Shown here one piece after another: positions 5,330 through 12,049 of a DNA stretch of 20,626 nucleotides; the first letter of the stretch is position 1, and every line of letters starts with the position of its first letter. The notes under the pieces are model-generated. The model had not been told where the DNA came from. It saw only the letters and a list, made by a program, of their open reading frames with translations, and made no database searches. The stretch is from a virus, in IMG/VR virus record IMGVR_UViG_3300028258_000017, positions 1 to 20,626 of that record; one strand, 5' to 3'. A program made the translations under genes and the position numbers.

Positions 5330-5515
5330 ATGCTTATCAAATCAAAAGTCTTTAATTGGGATGTTGTTGATGCCAAAGATATCAAACCAACTCTAGACGA
5401 GTTTGTTGATAAGTACGGTATTGAGAATGTCCAACTTCGAGTTGGTTACAGGTACAACGGCGGCTATGAATACAAAACCATAGGTGTTTTTGCCTACTCT
5501 CCCGAAAAGAAGTAA
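5330..5515 (+). CDS. Hypothetical protein (61 aa) between tRNAs
   Basis: It encodes 61 residues starting MLIKSKVFNWDVVDAKDIKP and ending VFAYSPEKK. The ATG at 5330 is only seven bases after the CCA of tRNA-Arg and has no clear Shine-Dalgarno, so after tRNA processing its message would be nearly leaderless. An alternating hydrophobic pattern (VQLRVGYRYNGGYEYKTIGV) suggests a small beta-sheet protein. The family is not recognised. It is flanked tightly by tRNA-Leu five bases downstream. Confidence 0.65.
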   Translation: MLIKSKVFNWDVVDAKDIKPTLDEFVDKYGIENVQLRVGYRYNGGYEYKTIGVFAYSPEKK

Positions 5516-5520
5516 TTAGC

Positions 5521-5604
5521 GCCCCGATGGTGAAATTGGTAAACACATCGGATTTAAGCTCCGACGCTTATGGCTTGCGAGTTCGACTCTCGCTCGGGGC
5601 ACCA
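5521..5604 (+). tRNA. tRNA-Leu (UAA)
   Basis: Acceptor GCCCCGA pairs with TCGGGGC; anticodon stem TCGGA/TCCGA with loop TTTAAGC gives anticodon TAA at 5555-5557; a long variable arm (CGCTTATGGCTTG region) as in class II tRNAs; T arm GCGAG/CTCGC with TTCGACT; encoded CCA at 5602-5604. It reads UUA/UUG and, like the Arg tRNA, would help translate an AT-richer phage in a GC-rich host. Confidence 0.95.
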
Positions 5605-5626
5605 ACACATTCAATGGAGAAACGTC

Positions 5627-5836
5627 ATGAAGAAAGTTTATGAGCCTGGTGAGATGTTCCGTGAGGCTTATTTAGGTGCTGTCGCTGATGAATATGCTTG
5701 GAGCAAGATAGGTTCCATTGCCAAGAAAACATACGCTGAACAAGAGCGGAGGTTTATGAACCTGCTCTCCCTGAAAGCAGAGAACGACGAACAAACCGAT
5801 GATAGCTCGGGCCTGCCAGCCTCGCTGATGAATTGA
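5627..5836 (+). CDS. Hypothetical protein (69 aa)
   Basis: It encodes 69 residues starting MKKVYEPGEMFREAYLGAV. The ATG at 5627 follows GGAGA at 5616-5620; frame-compatible codons upstream lie inside tRNA-Leu and are rejected as start. The protein is mainly helical and charged (KKTYAEQERRFMNLLSLKAE). Its last codons carry GATGATAGCTC plus GGGCCTGCCA (5798-5818), which also appear, in the same order, upstream of the membrane-protein gene at 3053, so the tail may derive from recombination. Confidence 0.65.
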   Translation: MKKVYEPGEMFREAYLGAVADEYAWSKIGSIAKKTYAEQERRFMNLLSLKAENDEQTDDSSGLPASLMN

Positions 5837-5844
5837 AAAGAATT

Positions 5845-5980
5845 TACCCTTTAGCATCAGTGGGAGATGTTAGATTAACACAGTTAATTCCAGACGGACA
5901 CGGGATAATTTATTATCTTAGCCCCTAGGTAGGTAACAACTGTCAGCTTCTAGGCACAGGTTCGATTCCTGTAAGGGTGA
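5845..5980 (+). other. tRNA-like segment split by a 60-80 base insert
   Basis: The 5' part TACCCTT (5845-5851) pairs with AAGGGTG (5973-5979) like an acceptor stem. It is followed by T8-A9 and a D arm GCATC-AGTGGGA-GATGT with the conserved A14, G15, G18, G19 and A21. The 3' part has a perfect T arm, ACAGG-TTCGATT-CCTGT (5956-5972). Between them are about 80 bases instead of about 30, including stems ATTAAC/GTTAAT and GATAA/TTATC. No clean anticodon arm and no CCA are encoded. It may be an interrupted or decayed tRNA, or a structural mimic. The insert is too short for a usual group I intron. Confidence 0.4.
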
Positions 5981-5982
5981 AC

Positions 5983-6171
5983 ATGATTCTTAAAAACCTT
6001 CTACAAGCGATTATTTGCCTCTCCCTAGGGGCAGGTATTGGCTGGTATGTAAAACCCTCTCCAAAGCCCGTTAAAGAGCTTGTAGAGCTACCTGCAACTG
6101 ATGAACAACTCCTTGCCTTCTGGTTTGGCCCAGGGGATAAGGCTAAATTGAGAAAGAGAGTTTGTAAATGA
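5983..6171 (+). CDS. Small single-span membrane protein (62 aa)
   Basis: It encodes 62 residues from ATG 5983; a GTG two codons upstream is possible but lies in the tRNA-like stem. Residues 4-22 (KNLLQAIICLSLGAGIGWYV) form one hydrophobic span, followed by a Pro/Lys-rich linker KPSPKPVKELVELP and a soluble tail of about 30 residues. This layout suits an inner-membrane anchor with a small domain. It has no lipobox or recognisable family. Its stop overlaps the next start (ATGA). Its ribosome site is weak. Confidence 0.6.
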   Translation: MILKNLLQAIICLSLGAGIGWYVKPSPKPVKELVELPATDEQLLAFWFGPGDKAKLRKRVCK

Positions 6172-6491
6172 AACATCCACATGCAGAGGTAATTAAGGCT
6201 TGGGCCGATGGTAAGACCGTTCAAGGCCGTCCTCCGAGGACTGAGTGGCAAGATTTCACATACAACGGAGATAATTACATGACTTTCGACAAGAACCTAG
6301 AATACCGCATCAAGCCTGAAGAAGTGGTGGATTACGGTATGATTTTCCATACTGGTACTACTTCTAGTCAGTATTTCCAAGACAAAGAAAAACTACTCTC
6401 GTATTATGTACGAGAAACGGAGTATCAAGGATTCCTCAAGCGCACCACTGTCGATGGCAAAGTGGTGAAGATGGAATTCATCCCTAAATAA
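6168..6491 (+). CDS. Phage protein of unknown function (107 aa)
   Basis: The N-terminus MKHPHAEVIKAWADGKTVQG followed by W-x-D-F and NLEYRIKPEE resembles, from memory, a small protein common in many phages, with a conserved His-Ala-x-x-Ile-x-x-Ala-Trp-Ala-Asp-Gly opening and a YRIKP motif. Its function is not established. Start and previous stop overlap (ATGA), giving coupling. The next downstream sequence is the remnant start of the class II amidotransferase. Confidence 0.8.
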   Translation: MKHPHAEVIKAWADGKTVQGRPPRTEWQDFTYNGDNYMTFDKNLEYRIKPEEVVDYGMIFHTGTTSSQYFQDKEKLLSYYVRETEYQGFLKRTTVDGKVVKMEFIPK

Positions 6492-6522
6492 CTCTCTCAT
6501 TCAATCGAACTAAGGAAAAACT

Positions 6523-6534
6523 ATGTGTGGCTAA
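6523..6534 (+). pseudogene. Orphan start of class II amidotransferase
   Basis: AAGGA (6512-6516) and ATG TGT GGC TAA (6523-6534) encode Met-Cys-Gly-stop. Met-Cys-Gly is the mandatory opening of class II glutamine amidotransferases. I read it as the original ribosome site and first codons, cut off from the rest by the HNH gene inserted downstream. A second ATGTGTGG copy is at 6557-6564. Confidence 0.55.
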
Positions 6535-6589
6535 TTAATTCTGAAATTGGAGTCTTATGTGTGGTAGGAATAACCGCACAGGAGATTTT

Positions 6590-7069
6590 ATGAAAAGAAT
6601 TGTTAGACCAAATGCGACCAAACAAGAAGAAATCGAGGACTTGCTCAAGCAAACCGTTAGATCGGGGGATTGCCTAGAATGGGTAAGATGTTTTAATACG
6701 GATGGTTACCCTAGAATGGCAGGTAATGTAAAAGTCCACAGGAGGATTTATGAAATAAGTTCTGGATTAGATATTGCTGGATTGGTTGTAAGGCATAAAT
6801 GTGACAACCCAAGGTGCATCAATCCTGAGCACTTATCGCATGGAACACAATCTGATAATGTCAGTGACCGTGATTCTCGTGGGAGAACTTTCCGCAAAAT
6901 CACCCCTGAAATTATCGCACGAGTGAAAGACCTTCTTCAGGTTAAAATTCTATCGAACAATGAGATTGCTGATATAGTCGGTATCGACTATCGACGTGTC
7001 AGTGATATTTCTAACGGCTTATATAGCGACGACGGGAAATTCTTTCGCCGCGGAATACGGAGATTTTAA
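6590..7069 (+). CDS. HNH homing-type endonuclease
   Basis: The 159-residue protein has the HNH_3-type core: GDCLEWVRC near residue 26, HRRIYEISSG, then VVRHKCDNPRCINPEHLSHG with the paired cysteines and catalytic histidines, and TQSDNVSDRDSRGR after it. The C-terminal part (ILSNNEIADIVGIDYRRVSDIS) is a helix-turn-helix DNA-binding module. Start ATG 6590 has GGAG at 6581-6584; an in-frame ATG at 6557 (also with GGAG) would add 11 residues beginning MCGRNN. The DNA is AT-richer than the neighbouring enzymes. It is inserted at the very start of the class II amidotransferase gene and its stop is one base before the presumed new AUU start of that gene. Confidence 0.9.
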   Translation: MKRIVRPNATKQEEIEDLLKQTVRSGDCLEWVRCFNTDGYPRMAGNVKVHRRIYEISSGLDIAGLVVRHKCDNPRCINPEHLSHGTQSDNVSDRDSRGRTFRKITPEIIARVKDLLQVKILSNNEIADIVGIDYRRVSDISNGLYSDDGKFFRRGIRRF

Positions 7070-7070
7070 A

Positions 7071-8456
7071 ATTTGTGGACTCGTTGGTATCGCCGGTAAT
7101 CTCGGCATCAAGCATGAACGTGCATTCAAGACAATGCTAATTCTCGACACCCTCCGTGGAATCGACAGCACGGGTGCTGTTATTGTCCATCGTGACGGTA
7201 CATTTGACACTCCGAAGGCTATTGGACATGCCTACAACCTTTTGGAATCCCGTGTCTTCAATGAAGGAATGAAAGGGATTCACACGGCATTGATTGGACA
7301 CAATCGCTTCGCCACACAGGGTCGTGTCTCTGTTCGCAATGCTCACCCTTTTGAATTCAACAAGGTTGTGGGTGCTCACAATGGTACGCTGAAGAACAAA
7401 TACTACCTCGAGGCAGGTCACAAGTTTGATGTGGACAGTGAGGCTCTCTACCATCACATCAACTCTAAGGGTGTTGAGGATGCCATCAAGGGTTTGGATG
7501 GTGCTTGGGCACTAACTTGGTACAACATCGAGGAAGGCTCTCTCAACTTCCTTCGTAACAAGGAACGTCCGTTGTGGATGACTGTTCTCAAGGGAGGTCA
7601 GTTGGCCTGGGCCTCCGAGCAATGGATGTTGGAAGTTGCTTTGTCTCGTGAGGAACTGGAATACACCGATCCTGAGCAACTGCCTGTCGATCAATGGCAC
7701 AAGATTCAGCTCCATGCTGATGGCTCCCTTGGCAAACCTCATGTGGTGCCGCTGGCCTCCCGATTTCAACCCTACGTCTCACAAGGGAGCGGGGAATGGC
7801 GAAACGGAGCTTGGCACTCCAAACCGACGATTGTCACGACGGGAACGCAAACGACTGGAACGTCAAATGTTGCAAGTGTTCAAACCCCTGTTGCTGGAGC
7901 CGCAGGAGTAATCATTGACAACAAGAAGATCGAAGACAGTGGTGTGGACAATGGCTCTCCTTATGCCAAGGGTATTGAGGTGAAACTGTATGTTTTCGGG
8001 TGTGGCCACGATACCAGTGGTGGTAAGTATTACATGTGTCGTGATGCAGCCTCTCCTCAACGGAACATCAAGCTGTTCATCAATCAGAATGACAAGACAG
8101 AGCTGCTGAATAAGCACATCTGGGCAGAGATGCACACATATTCTGTCCGTGATCGTTATGGCTTGTATTACAAGGTGCAACACAGCACTGTCCGTCTGGA
8201 TAAGGCTGACATCAACACAGTTACTAAGGAGGTGGTGGAAGAGCTGGCTGACGGCACTTCTGCTGGTCGATTTTTCCACGACAGTAAAGGAGCCCTCATC
8301 CCTGAACAAGACTGGTACAAGAAGCACGGAGAATGTGCTTGGTGTTCTGGTCATGTCAACCCTAACATGGCTTTCAAATTCACTCAATCTGGCGAAGCTG
8401 TTTGCCACGAATGCGTCGCCCAAGGCGAAGTAAATCAATACGTTCAATTCCACTAA
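7071..8456 (+). CDS. Class II glutamine amidotransferase, apparent AUU start
   Basis: An Ntn-type glutaminase domain with a C-terminal extension, 461 residues if started at ATT 7071. All family motifs are present: Cys2-Gly, RGIDSTG (29-35), GHNRFATQG (76-84), NAHPF (90-94), HNGTL (103-107) and DSEAL (122-126). The enzyme attacks glutamine with its N-terminal cysteine and releases ammonia. The C-terminus has a zinc-ribbon-like CxxC (422/425) and CxxC (445/448). No ATG lies directly before the cysteine: the codon is ATT, with GGAG at 7059-7062 eight bases upstream, an ideal place. The alternative start ATG 6996 would add 25 residues and require propeptide removal. The ligases and ATP-grasp gene follow directly, so it probably supplies ammonia or acts in the same amide-forming pathway. 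Confidence 0.88.
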   Translation: MCGLVGIAGNLGIKHERAFKTMLILDTLRGIDSTGAVIVHRDGTFDTPKAIGHAYNLLESRVFNEGMKGIHTALIGHNRFATQGRVSVRNAHPFEFNKVVGAHNGTLKNKYYLEAGHKFDVDSEALYHHINSKGVEDAIKGLDGAWALTWYNIEEGSLNFLRNKERPLWMTVLKGGQLAWASEQWMLEVALSREELEYTDPEQLPVDQWHKIQLHADGSLGKPHVVPLASRFQPYVSQGSGEWRNGAWHSKPTIVTTGTQTTGTSNVASVQTPVAGAAGVIIDNKKIEDSGVDNGSPYAKGIEVKLYVFGCGHDTSGGKYYMCRDAASPQRNIKLFINQNDKTELLNKHIWAEMHTYSVRDRYGLYYKVQHSTVRLDKADINTVTKEVVEELADGTSAGRFFHDSKGALIPEQDWYKKHGECAWCSGHVNPNMAFKFTQSGEAVCHECVAQGEVNQYVQFH

Positions 8457-8477
8457 CTGAAGCTAAAAGGAATCATC

Positions 8478-9272
8478 ATGTCTCAAATTCTCGTCGGTTG
8501 CGATCCTGAAGTGTTTGTCAAACAGAACGGTATCTTCCGTTCCGCTCATGGCCTCATCAAAGGCGACAAGAAGAACCCTCACAAGATTCGATCTGGCGCT
8601 GTCCAAGTGGATGGTATGGCTCTCGAATTTAACATCGACCCTGCCAAGAGCGAGGACGAGTTTGTCTTCCTTGTGAATGACGTGTATGAACAGATGCGCC
8701 TGATGGTGCCTGAGTTTGAAGTGGTGGCTGTCCCTGTCGCCAAGTTCGATGAGGCATACATGAAGGAGCAGCCCAAGGAAGCCTTGGAACTTGGTTGCGA
8801 TCCTGACTTCAATGGTTGGGATGGCAACGCCAACGTCAAGCCTGATGGTGACCGTCCTATGCGTACTGCTTCGGGGCATGTCCACATTGGTTGGACGGAT
8901 GGTAAGAACCCTCTGGATGGCAACCACCTGAACCAATGTCGTATGGTGGCTCGACAGATGGACTTCTTCCTGGGCCTCGGCTCCCTGTTCTATGACCAGG
9001 ACAAGGAACGTCGTCAGATGTACGGCAAGGCTGGCTGCTTCCGTCCGAAGCCTTATGGCGCGGAGTATCGTACTCTCTCGAATGCTTGGCTCAACAGTGA
9101 GAAGCTGATGCGCTGGGTGTATCGAAACACTGTCAAGGGTATGAATCAACTCATGGATGGTGTCGACCTGGCTGACAAGTACGGAGACATTCAGAAGATC
9201 ATCAACACTTCCAATCGCAAGGAAGCCCTGAAGATCATGAAGGCTGAGAACCTGGAGATCCCTAATGCTTGA
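8478..9272 (+). CDS. COOH-NH2 ligase type 2 (phiEco32-like amidoligase)
   Basis: The 264-residue protein matches the glutamine-synthetase-fold amidoligases known from phiEco32. Visible motifs are GCDPEVFV (7-14), VQVDGMALEFN (42-52), ASGHVHIGW (131-139) with metal/ATP-binding His residues, and YGAEYRTLSN (193-202). The family joins a carboxylate to an amine with ATP; substrates are unknown. The ATG at 8478 follows AAAAGGAATC. It lies 21 bases after the class II amidotransferase and overlaps the next gene by eight bases, so the cluster is translated as a unit. It is shorter than the second ligase at 9866 and belongs to a different branch. Confidence 0.88.
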   Translation: MSQILVGCDPEVFVKQNGIFRSAHGLIKGDKKNPHKIRSGAVQVDGMALEFNIDPAKSEDEFVFLVNDVYEQMRLMVPEFEVVAVPVAKFDEAYMKEQPKEALELGCDPDFNGWDGNANVKPDGDRPMRTASGHVHIGWTDGKNPLDGNHLNQCRMVARQMDFFLGLGSLFYDQDKERRQMYGKAGCFRPKPYGAEYRTLSNAWLNSEKLMRWVYRNTVKGMNQLMDGVDLADKYGDIQKIINTSNRKEALKIMKAENLEIPNA

Positions 9273-9894
9273 CCCACGAGTTTCTGTAGAAGACCTCCGT
9301 ACCTTCTGGAAGGGCTGTATTGCTATCCACGAAGGGGAGCCTGTTCTTGTAATCAATGTCGGCTCTGACGGCAACAAGAAGGTTGCCCAAGTTAAGAGCT
9401 TGAAGGATGGCAACATCGAACGTGTGTGGATTAAGGAGGACAACACCCTGACCCCTCCTGACTCTCGTCTCGGCTATGTCAATCTGAATGGCCTTGTTGT
9501 CTACGTCAGCCGTGCCCCTGTCCGTCGATTCATGATGGGCATTAACGACAGTAACATCAAGGTTGGTAAGCTGATTGACTTCTTTCGTTATGAACGTGGT
9601 GAGATTCATAGCCTCTCCACGTCTAGCATGGAGTTCTATCGAACCCTGAAAGGTATCTACCCTTCTCTTCCTGAAGCTATTGAGCAAGTGAAGACATTTG
9701 GAGGTGTCTGCGCATTCGATAGGCAGTTCGCTGTCTGTGAGAATCGTCACCTGTATTACAAGAAACGTAAGGTTGGTCGTGTCCTGCGTGGAGCAACTGA
9801 CCTCCGTGGCCTGGAATTCTCCCCTGAATTCCAATATCTGAAATCTGTTGTCTGGAACTTTGACTATGACCAAGCTGCACGCACTGTTGGGTAA
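9265..9894 (+). CDS. Hypothetical protein (209 aa) within ligase cluster
   Basis: It encodes 209 residues starting MLDPRVSVEDLRTFWKGC at the ATG at 9265, which overlaps the end of the first ligase. Residues 18-60 (CIAIHEGEPVLVINVGSDG, IERVWIKEDN) look like a small beta-barrel. The section around residues 98-135 is more helical, and a basic stretch YYKKRKVGRVLRG lies near residue 165. I do not recognise a family. Sandwiched between two amidoligases with overlaps on both sides, it may be an accessory subunit or the acceptor substrate; both are inference. Confidence 0.82.
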   Translation: MLDPRVSVEDLRTFWKGCIAIHEGEPVLVINVGSDGNKKVAQVKSLKDGNIERVWIKEDNTLTPPDSRLGYVNLNGLVVYVSRAPVRRFMMGINDSNIKVGKLIDFFRYERGEIHSLSTSSMEFYRTLKGIYPSLPEAIEQVKTFGGVCAFDRQFAVCENRHLYYKKRKVGRVLRGATDLRGLEFSPEFQYLKSVVWNFDYDQAARTVG

Positions 9895-10855
9895 GAACAA
9901 CCTTCAAGGAGAGGTTGTCGGTATCGAAATCGAAGCCGAAGGTAACGGCATGAAGGCTGTCGTCTTAGACGACTGGCGGAGCGAGGATGATGGTTCCCTT
10001 CGTGGCGAATTCCCTAGCTCCCGTCACGAGTTTGTCTCGTCCCCTTTGAAGGCGGCGGATGTGAGCCAGGCTCTCGATAAGCTGATTGATTCACAGAAAG
10101 GTGCGGAGATTGATTTCAGCTTCCGTACTTCCTCTCATGTCCATGTGAATTGTTTGGACATGGATGTCCAGGCTATCGGCGCCTTCGTCTACACCTACTT
10201 CCTGTTGGAGAAAGACTTGATGCGTTATTGCGGTGAACATCGTAATAACAATCGATTCTGTCTCCGAATGGTGGATAGTGATGAACTCACTGAAATCCTG
10301 AAGTGCCTCATTCAACTTGGCTTCCGTGACATGCGGGTGTTTGTCAACGAAGAGCTTCGCTATGGTGCATGTAACATGGCCTCTCTGTCGAAGTACGGCA
10401 CTCTCGAGTTCCGTGGGATGCGTGGCACTATGGATAAGAAAGTGTTGCTGAACTGGATTGGTGCATTGCTGAAGATTCGTCAGTATGCGATTGAAAAAGG
10501 GAATGCTTGGAATGTCTACACTGAAGCAGTGAATGACCACGACGCTTTCCACAAGAAAGTTCTTGGTGATCTGACGGATGTGTTCATCCAGCCTGATGCG
10601 GCTTTCCATCTTGCTGAAGCTCTCAGCTTGACAATTGAAGTGCCTTTCGAGGCCAAGGAATATGCCTCTCGTCAAGCGGAAGCGAAGGAAAAGAGACGTA
10701 TTGCAAAACCCGGCGGTAAGGATATGTTCGTCGCACGAGGGGGTATTTTTGATCCTGTCCCTCCTATCCCTGAGGGGCACCGCGTTCGCCTTGTACCTCA
10801 AGGATGGGAAATTGTTGATGACCGAGTGAACCCTGTTAACATCGTGGAATTCTAA
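9866..10855 (+). CDS. Amidoligase enzyme (second COOH-NH2 ligase)
   Basis: The 329-residue protein has the amidoligase pattern: GIEIEAE (19-25), DDGSLRG (41-47), HEFVSSPL (54-61), TSSHVHVN (88-95) and RYGACNMASLSKYGTLEFRG (165-184). These are the acidic metal ligands, the His pair and the Arg-containing strand of the glutamine-synthetase-like fold, so an ATP-dependent amide or peptide bond is the expected product. The C-terminal 90 residues are an extension with a charged helix (ASRQAEAKEKRR) and a tail VPQGWEIVDD. I chose ATG 9866; a TTG at 9848 would add six residues. It overlaps the preceding gene by 29 bases and is followed two bases later by the ATP-grasp gene. Confidence 0.87.
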   Translation: MTKLHALLGKNNLQGEVVGIEIEAEGNGMKAVVLDDWRSEDDGSLRGEFPSSRHEFVSSPLKAADVSQALDKLIDSQKGAEIDFSFRTSSHVHVNCLDMDVQAIGAFVYTYFLLEKDLMRYCGEHRNNNRFCLRMVDSDELTEILKCLIQLGFRDMRVFVNEELRYGACNMASLSKYGTLEFRGMRGTMDKKVLLNWIGALLKIRQYAIEKGNAWNVYTEAVNDHDAFHKKVLGDLTDVFIQPDAAFHLAEALSLTIEVPFEAKEYASRQAEAKEKRRIAKPGGKDMFVARGGIFDPVPPIPEGHRVRLVPQGWEIVDDRVNPVNIVEF

Positions 10856-10857
10856 TC

Positions 10858-11613
10858 ATGACACACATCTACGCTTACAACAATGCTTCTGAGTCGGCTA
10901 AGGCTCTCTCTGCTGCTACCGGGTACAAGCGTATCCGACATGAAGGGAGACCTCTTCGTGTTGGTACGGTGATTAATTGGGGGGCTTCCAAGATTGAACG
11001 GGAAATCGAGGGCGCTATCATCAATAAACCCGAGGCAATTGCGAAAGCCTCTAATAAGCTCTCTGCCTTCAAATTGTTTAAGGGCGAGGGGGTAGCCACC
11101 CCTGCCTTCACTGAGAGCCTAGAGGAGGCTAATAAATGGCTTGCTGAAGGTTCGGTTGTTGTGGCTCGTACCAAGCTCAACGCCCATAGTGGGGATGGAA
11201 TTGTCATTGTCGATCCCGACTCCGAGCCGAAGGTGGACATCCCTAATGCCAAGCTGTATACTAAGTACATCCCTAAGGCAGAGGAATACCGTCTCCACGT
11301 CTTTCGTGGGAATGTCTTCTTTGTTCAGCGTAAGGCTCGTAATAAGGACATCCCTGATGAGAAGGTGAATTGGAAGGTGCGAAATCATGGCAATGGTTTC
11401 ATCTATTCCAATCAGGATGTGAAGGTGTTCAATTTGGAAGATGCGTATTATCAGTCCATCTCTGCTGTAAAGGCGCTTGGTTTGGACTTCGGTGCTGTCG
11501 ATCTTGTTTACAATCGTAAACAGAACAAGCATTACGTTCTGGAAGTGAACACTGCCCCTGGATTGTCTGGAGCTACGCTTCAGGCTTATGTTGATTTGTT
11601 CAAGGATTTGTGA
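10858..11613 (+). CDS. ATP-grasp ligase (RimK-like)
   Basis: The 251-residue protein carries an ATP-grasp fold: a variable N-terminal domain with RHEGRPLRVGTVINWG, the nucleotide loop VVARTKLNAHSGDGIVIVD (101-119), LYTKYIPKAEEYRLHVF (133-149), and the Mg/ATP-binding end with Asp215 (FGAVDLVY) and Glu229/Asn231 (LEVNTAPGLSG). Such enzymes activate a carboxylate as acyl-phosphate and couple it to an amine or thiol; RimK relatives add glutamates to proteins. As the last gene of the cluster, with a two-base gap to the amidoligase, it probably performs a successive ligation on the same target. The length is near the minimum for the fold, consistent with a compact phage version. Confidence 0.92.
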   Translation: MTHIYAYNNASESAKALSAATGYKRIRHEGRPLRVGTVINWGASKIEREIEGAIINKPEAIAKASNKLSAFKLFKGEGVATPAFTESLEEANKWLAEGSVVVARTKLNAHSGDGIVIVDPDSEPKVDIPNAKLYTKYIPKAEEYRLHVFRGNVFFVQRKARNKDIPDEKVNWKVRNHGNGFIYSNQDVKVFNLEDAYYQSISAVKALGLDFGAVDLVYNRKQNKHYVLEVNTAPGLSGATLQAYVDLFKDL

Positions 11614-11614
11614 A

Positions 11615-12049
11615 ATGTCTAAGGAAAACCAACTGCTGCGCGAGGCGCTGCAACGCTACGTTTCCTTCGCTGCAACCCGCCGCGCCTGGCTGGGCGAACT
11701 GTCCGAGGAAATGGAGGCTGTCGATGCTTTCGCCCGCGACGCCCTCTCCCATCACGCCCAGCCCGCAGAGGGTGGGGAGGTGCTTGGCCTGTCTTGCGGT
11801 GAGGCTTGCAAACTCGTTGAACAGCTTTGCACCAATCTGAACGAATACCACTGCGCAAAACACCAAGATTACCGAGACCTCTTCAACACTAGGGCAACGG
11901 AGTGCGAAGGCAAACTGAAGGATCTCCTTCGTGCGCTCTACACCGCCCCGCCCGCCAGCCATGTTCCCGAAGCTGATTTCGGGAACAACCAGCCCGCCAG
12001 CCAGGAGCAGGCGCAGCAGCCTAGCCGGAGCCTTAATGAAACGTCTTAA
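11615..12049 (+). CDS. GC-rich hypothetical protein (144 aa)
   Basis: It starts MSKENQLLREALQRYVSFAA at ATG 11615, one base after the ATP-grasp stop, with AAGGA upstream at 11602-11606. An N-terminal helix and a mid-section LVEQLCTNLNEYHCAKHQDY are followed by a disordered Ala/Pro/Gln-rich tail (HVPEADFGNNQPASQEQAQQ). Much of the DNA is GC-rich with C/G-ending codons, unlike the flanking genes, and shares style with 3202-3504 (AQPAE in both). This suggests recent acquisition from a high-GC source. A perfect 10-bp palindrome flanked by 11-bp direct repeats lies in the tail. Function unknown. Confidence 0.75.
   Translation: MSKENQLLREALQRYVSFAATRRAWLGELSEEMEAVDAFARDALSHHAQPAEGGEVLGLSCGEACKLVEQLCTNLNEYHCAKHQDYRDLFNTRATECEGKLKDLLRALYTAPPASHVPEADFGNNQPASQEQAQQPSRSLNETS
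11951..12003 (+). repeat. Palindrome flanked by 11-bp direct repeats
   Basis: TGTTCCCGAA (11962-11971) pairs perfectly with TTCGGGAACA (11978-11987) around a six-base loop. The direct repeat CCCGCCAGCCA lies at 11951-11961 and 11993-12003. All of it is within coding sequence for a low-complexity tail. It resembles a small mobile palindromic insert or slippage product. Confidence 0.6.

Noticed and set aside
6523-7076. Self-splicing intron carrying the HNH gene
   Set aside because: The nuclease frame fills nearly the whole insert, leaving no room for a ribozyme core. Junction bases do not fit the usual U-end/G-end rule while keeping frame.
8463-9446. Long minus-strand open frame (over 300 codons)
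   Set aside because: It lies opposite the well-supported amidoligase; it is a shadow caused by codon bias. Similar antisense frames at 2096-2776, 3937-4608, 4605-5243, 9262-9900 and 10091-10801 were rejected for the same reason.
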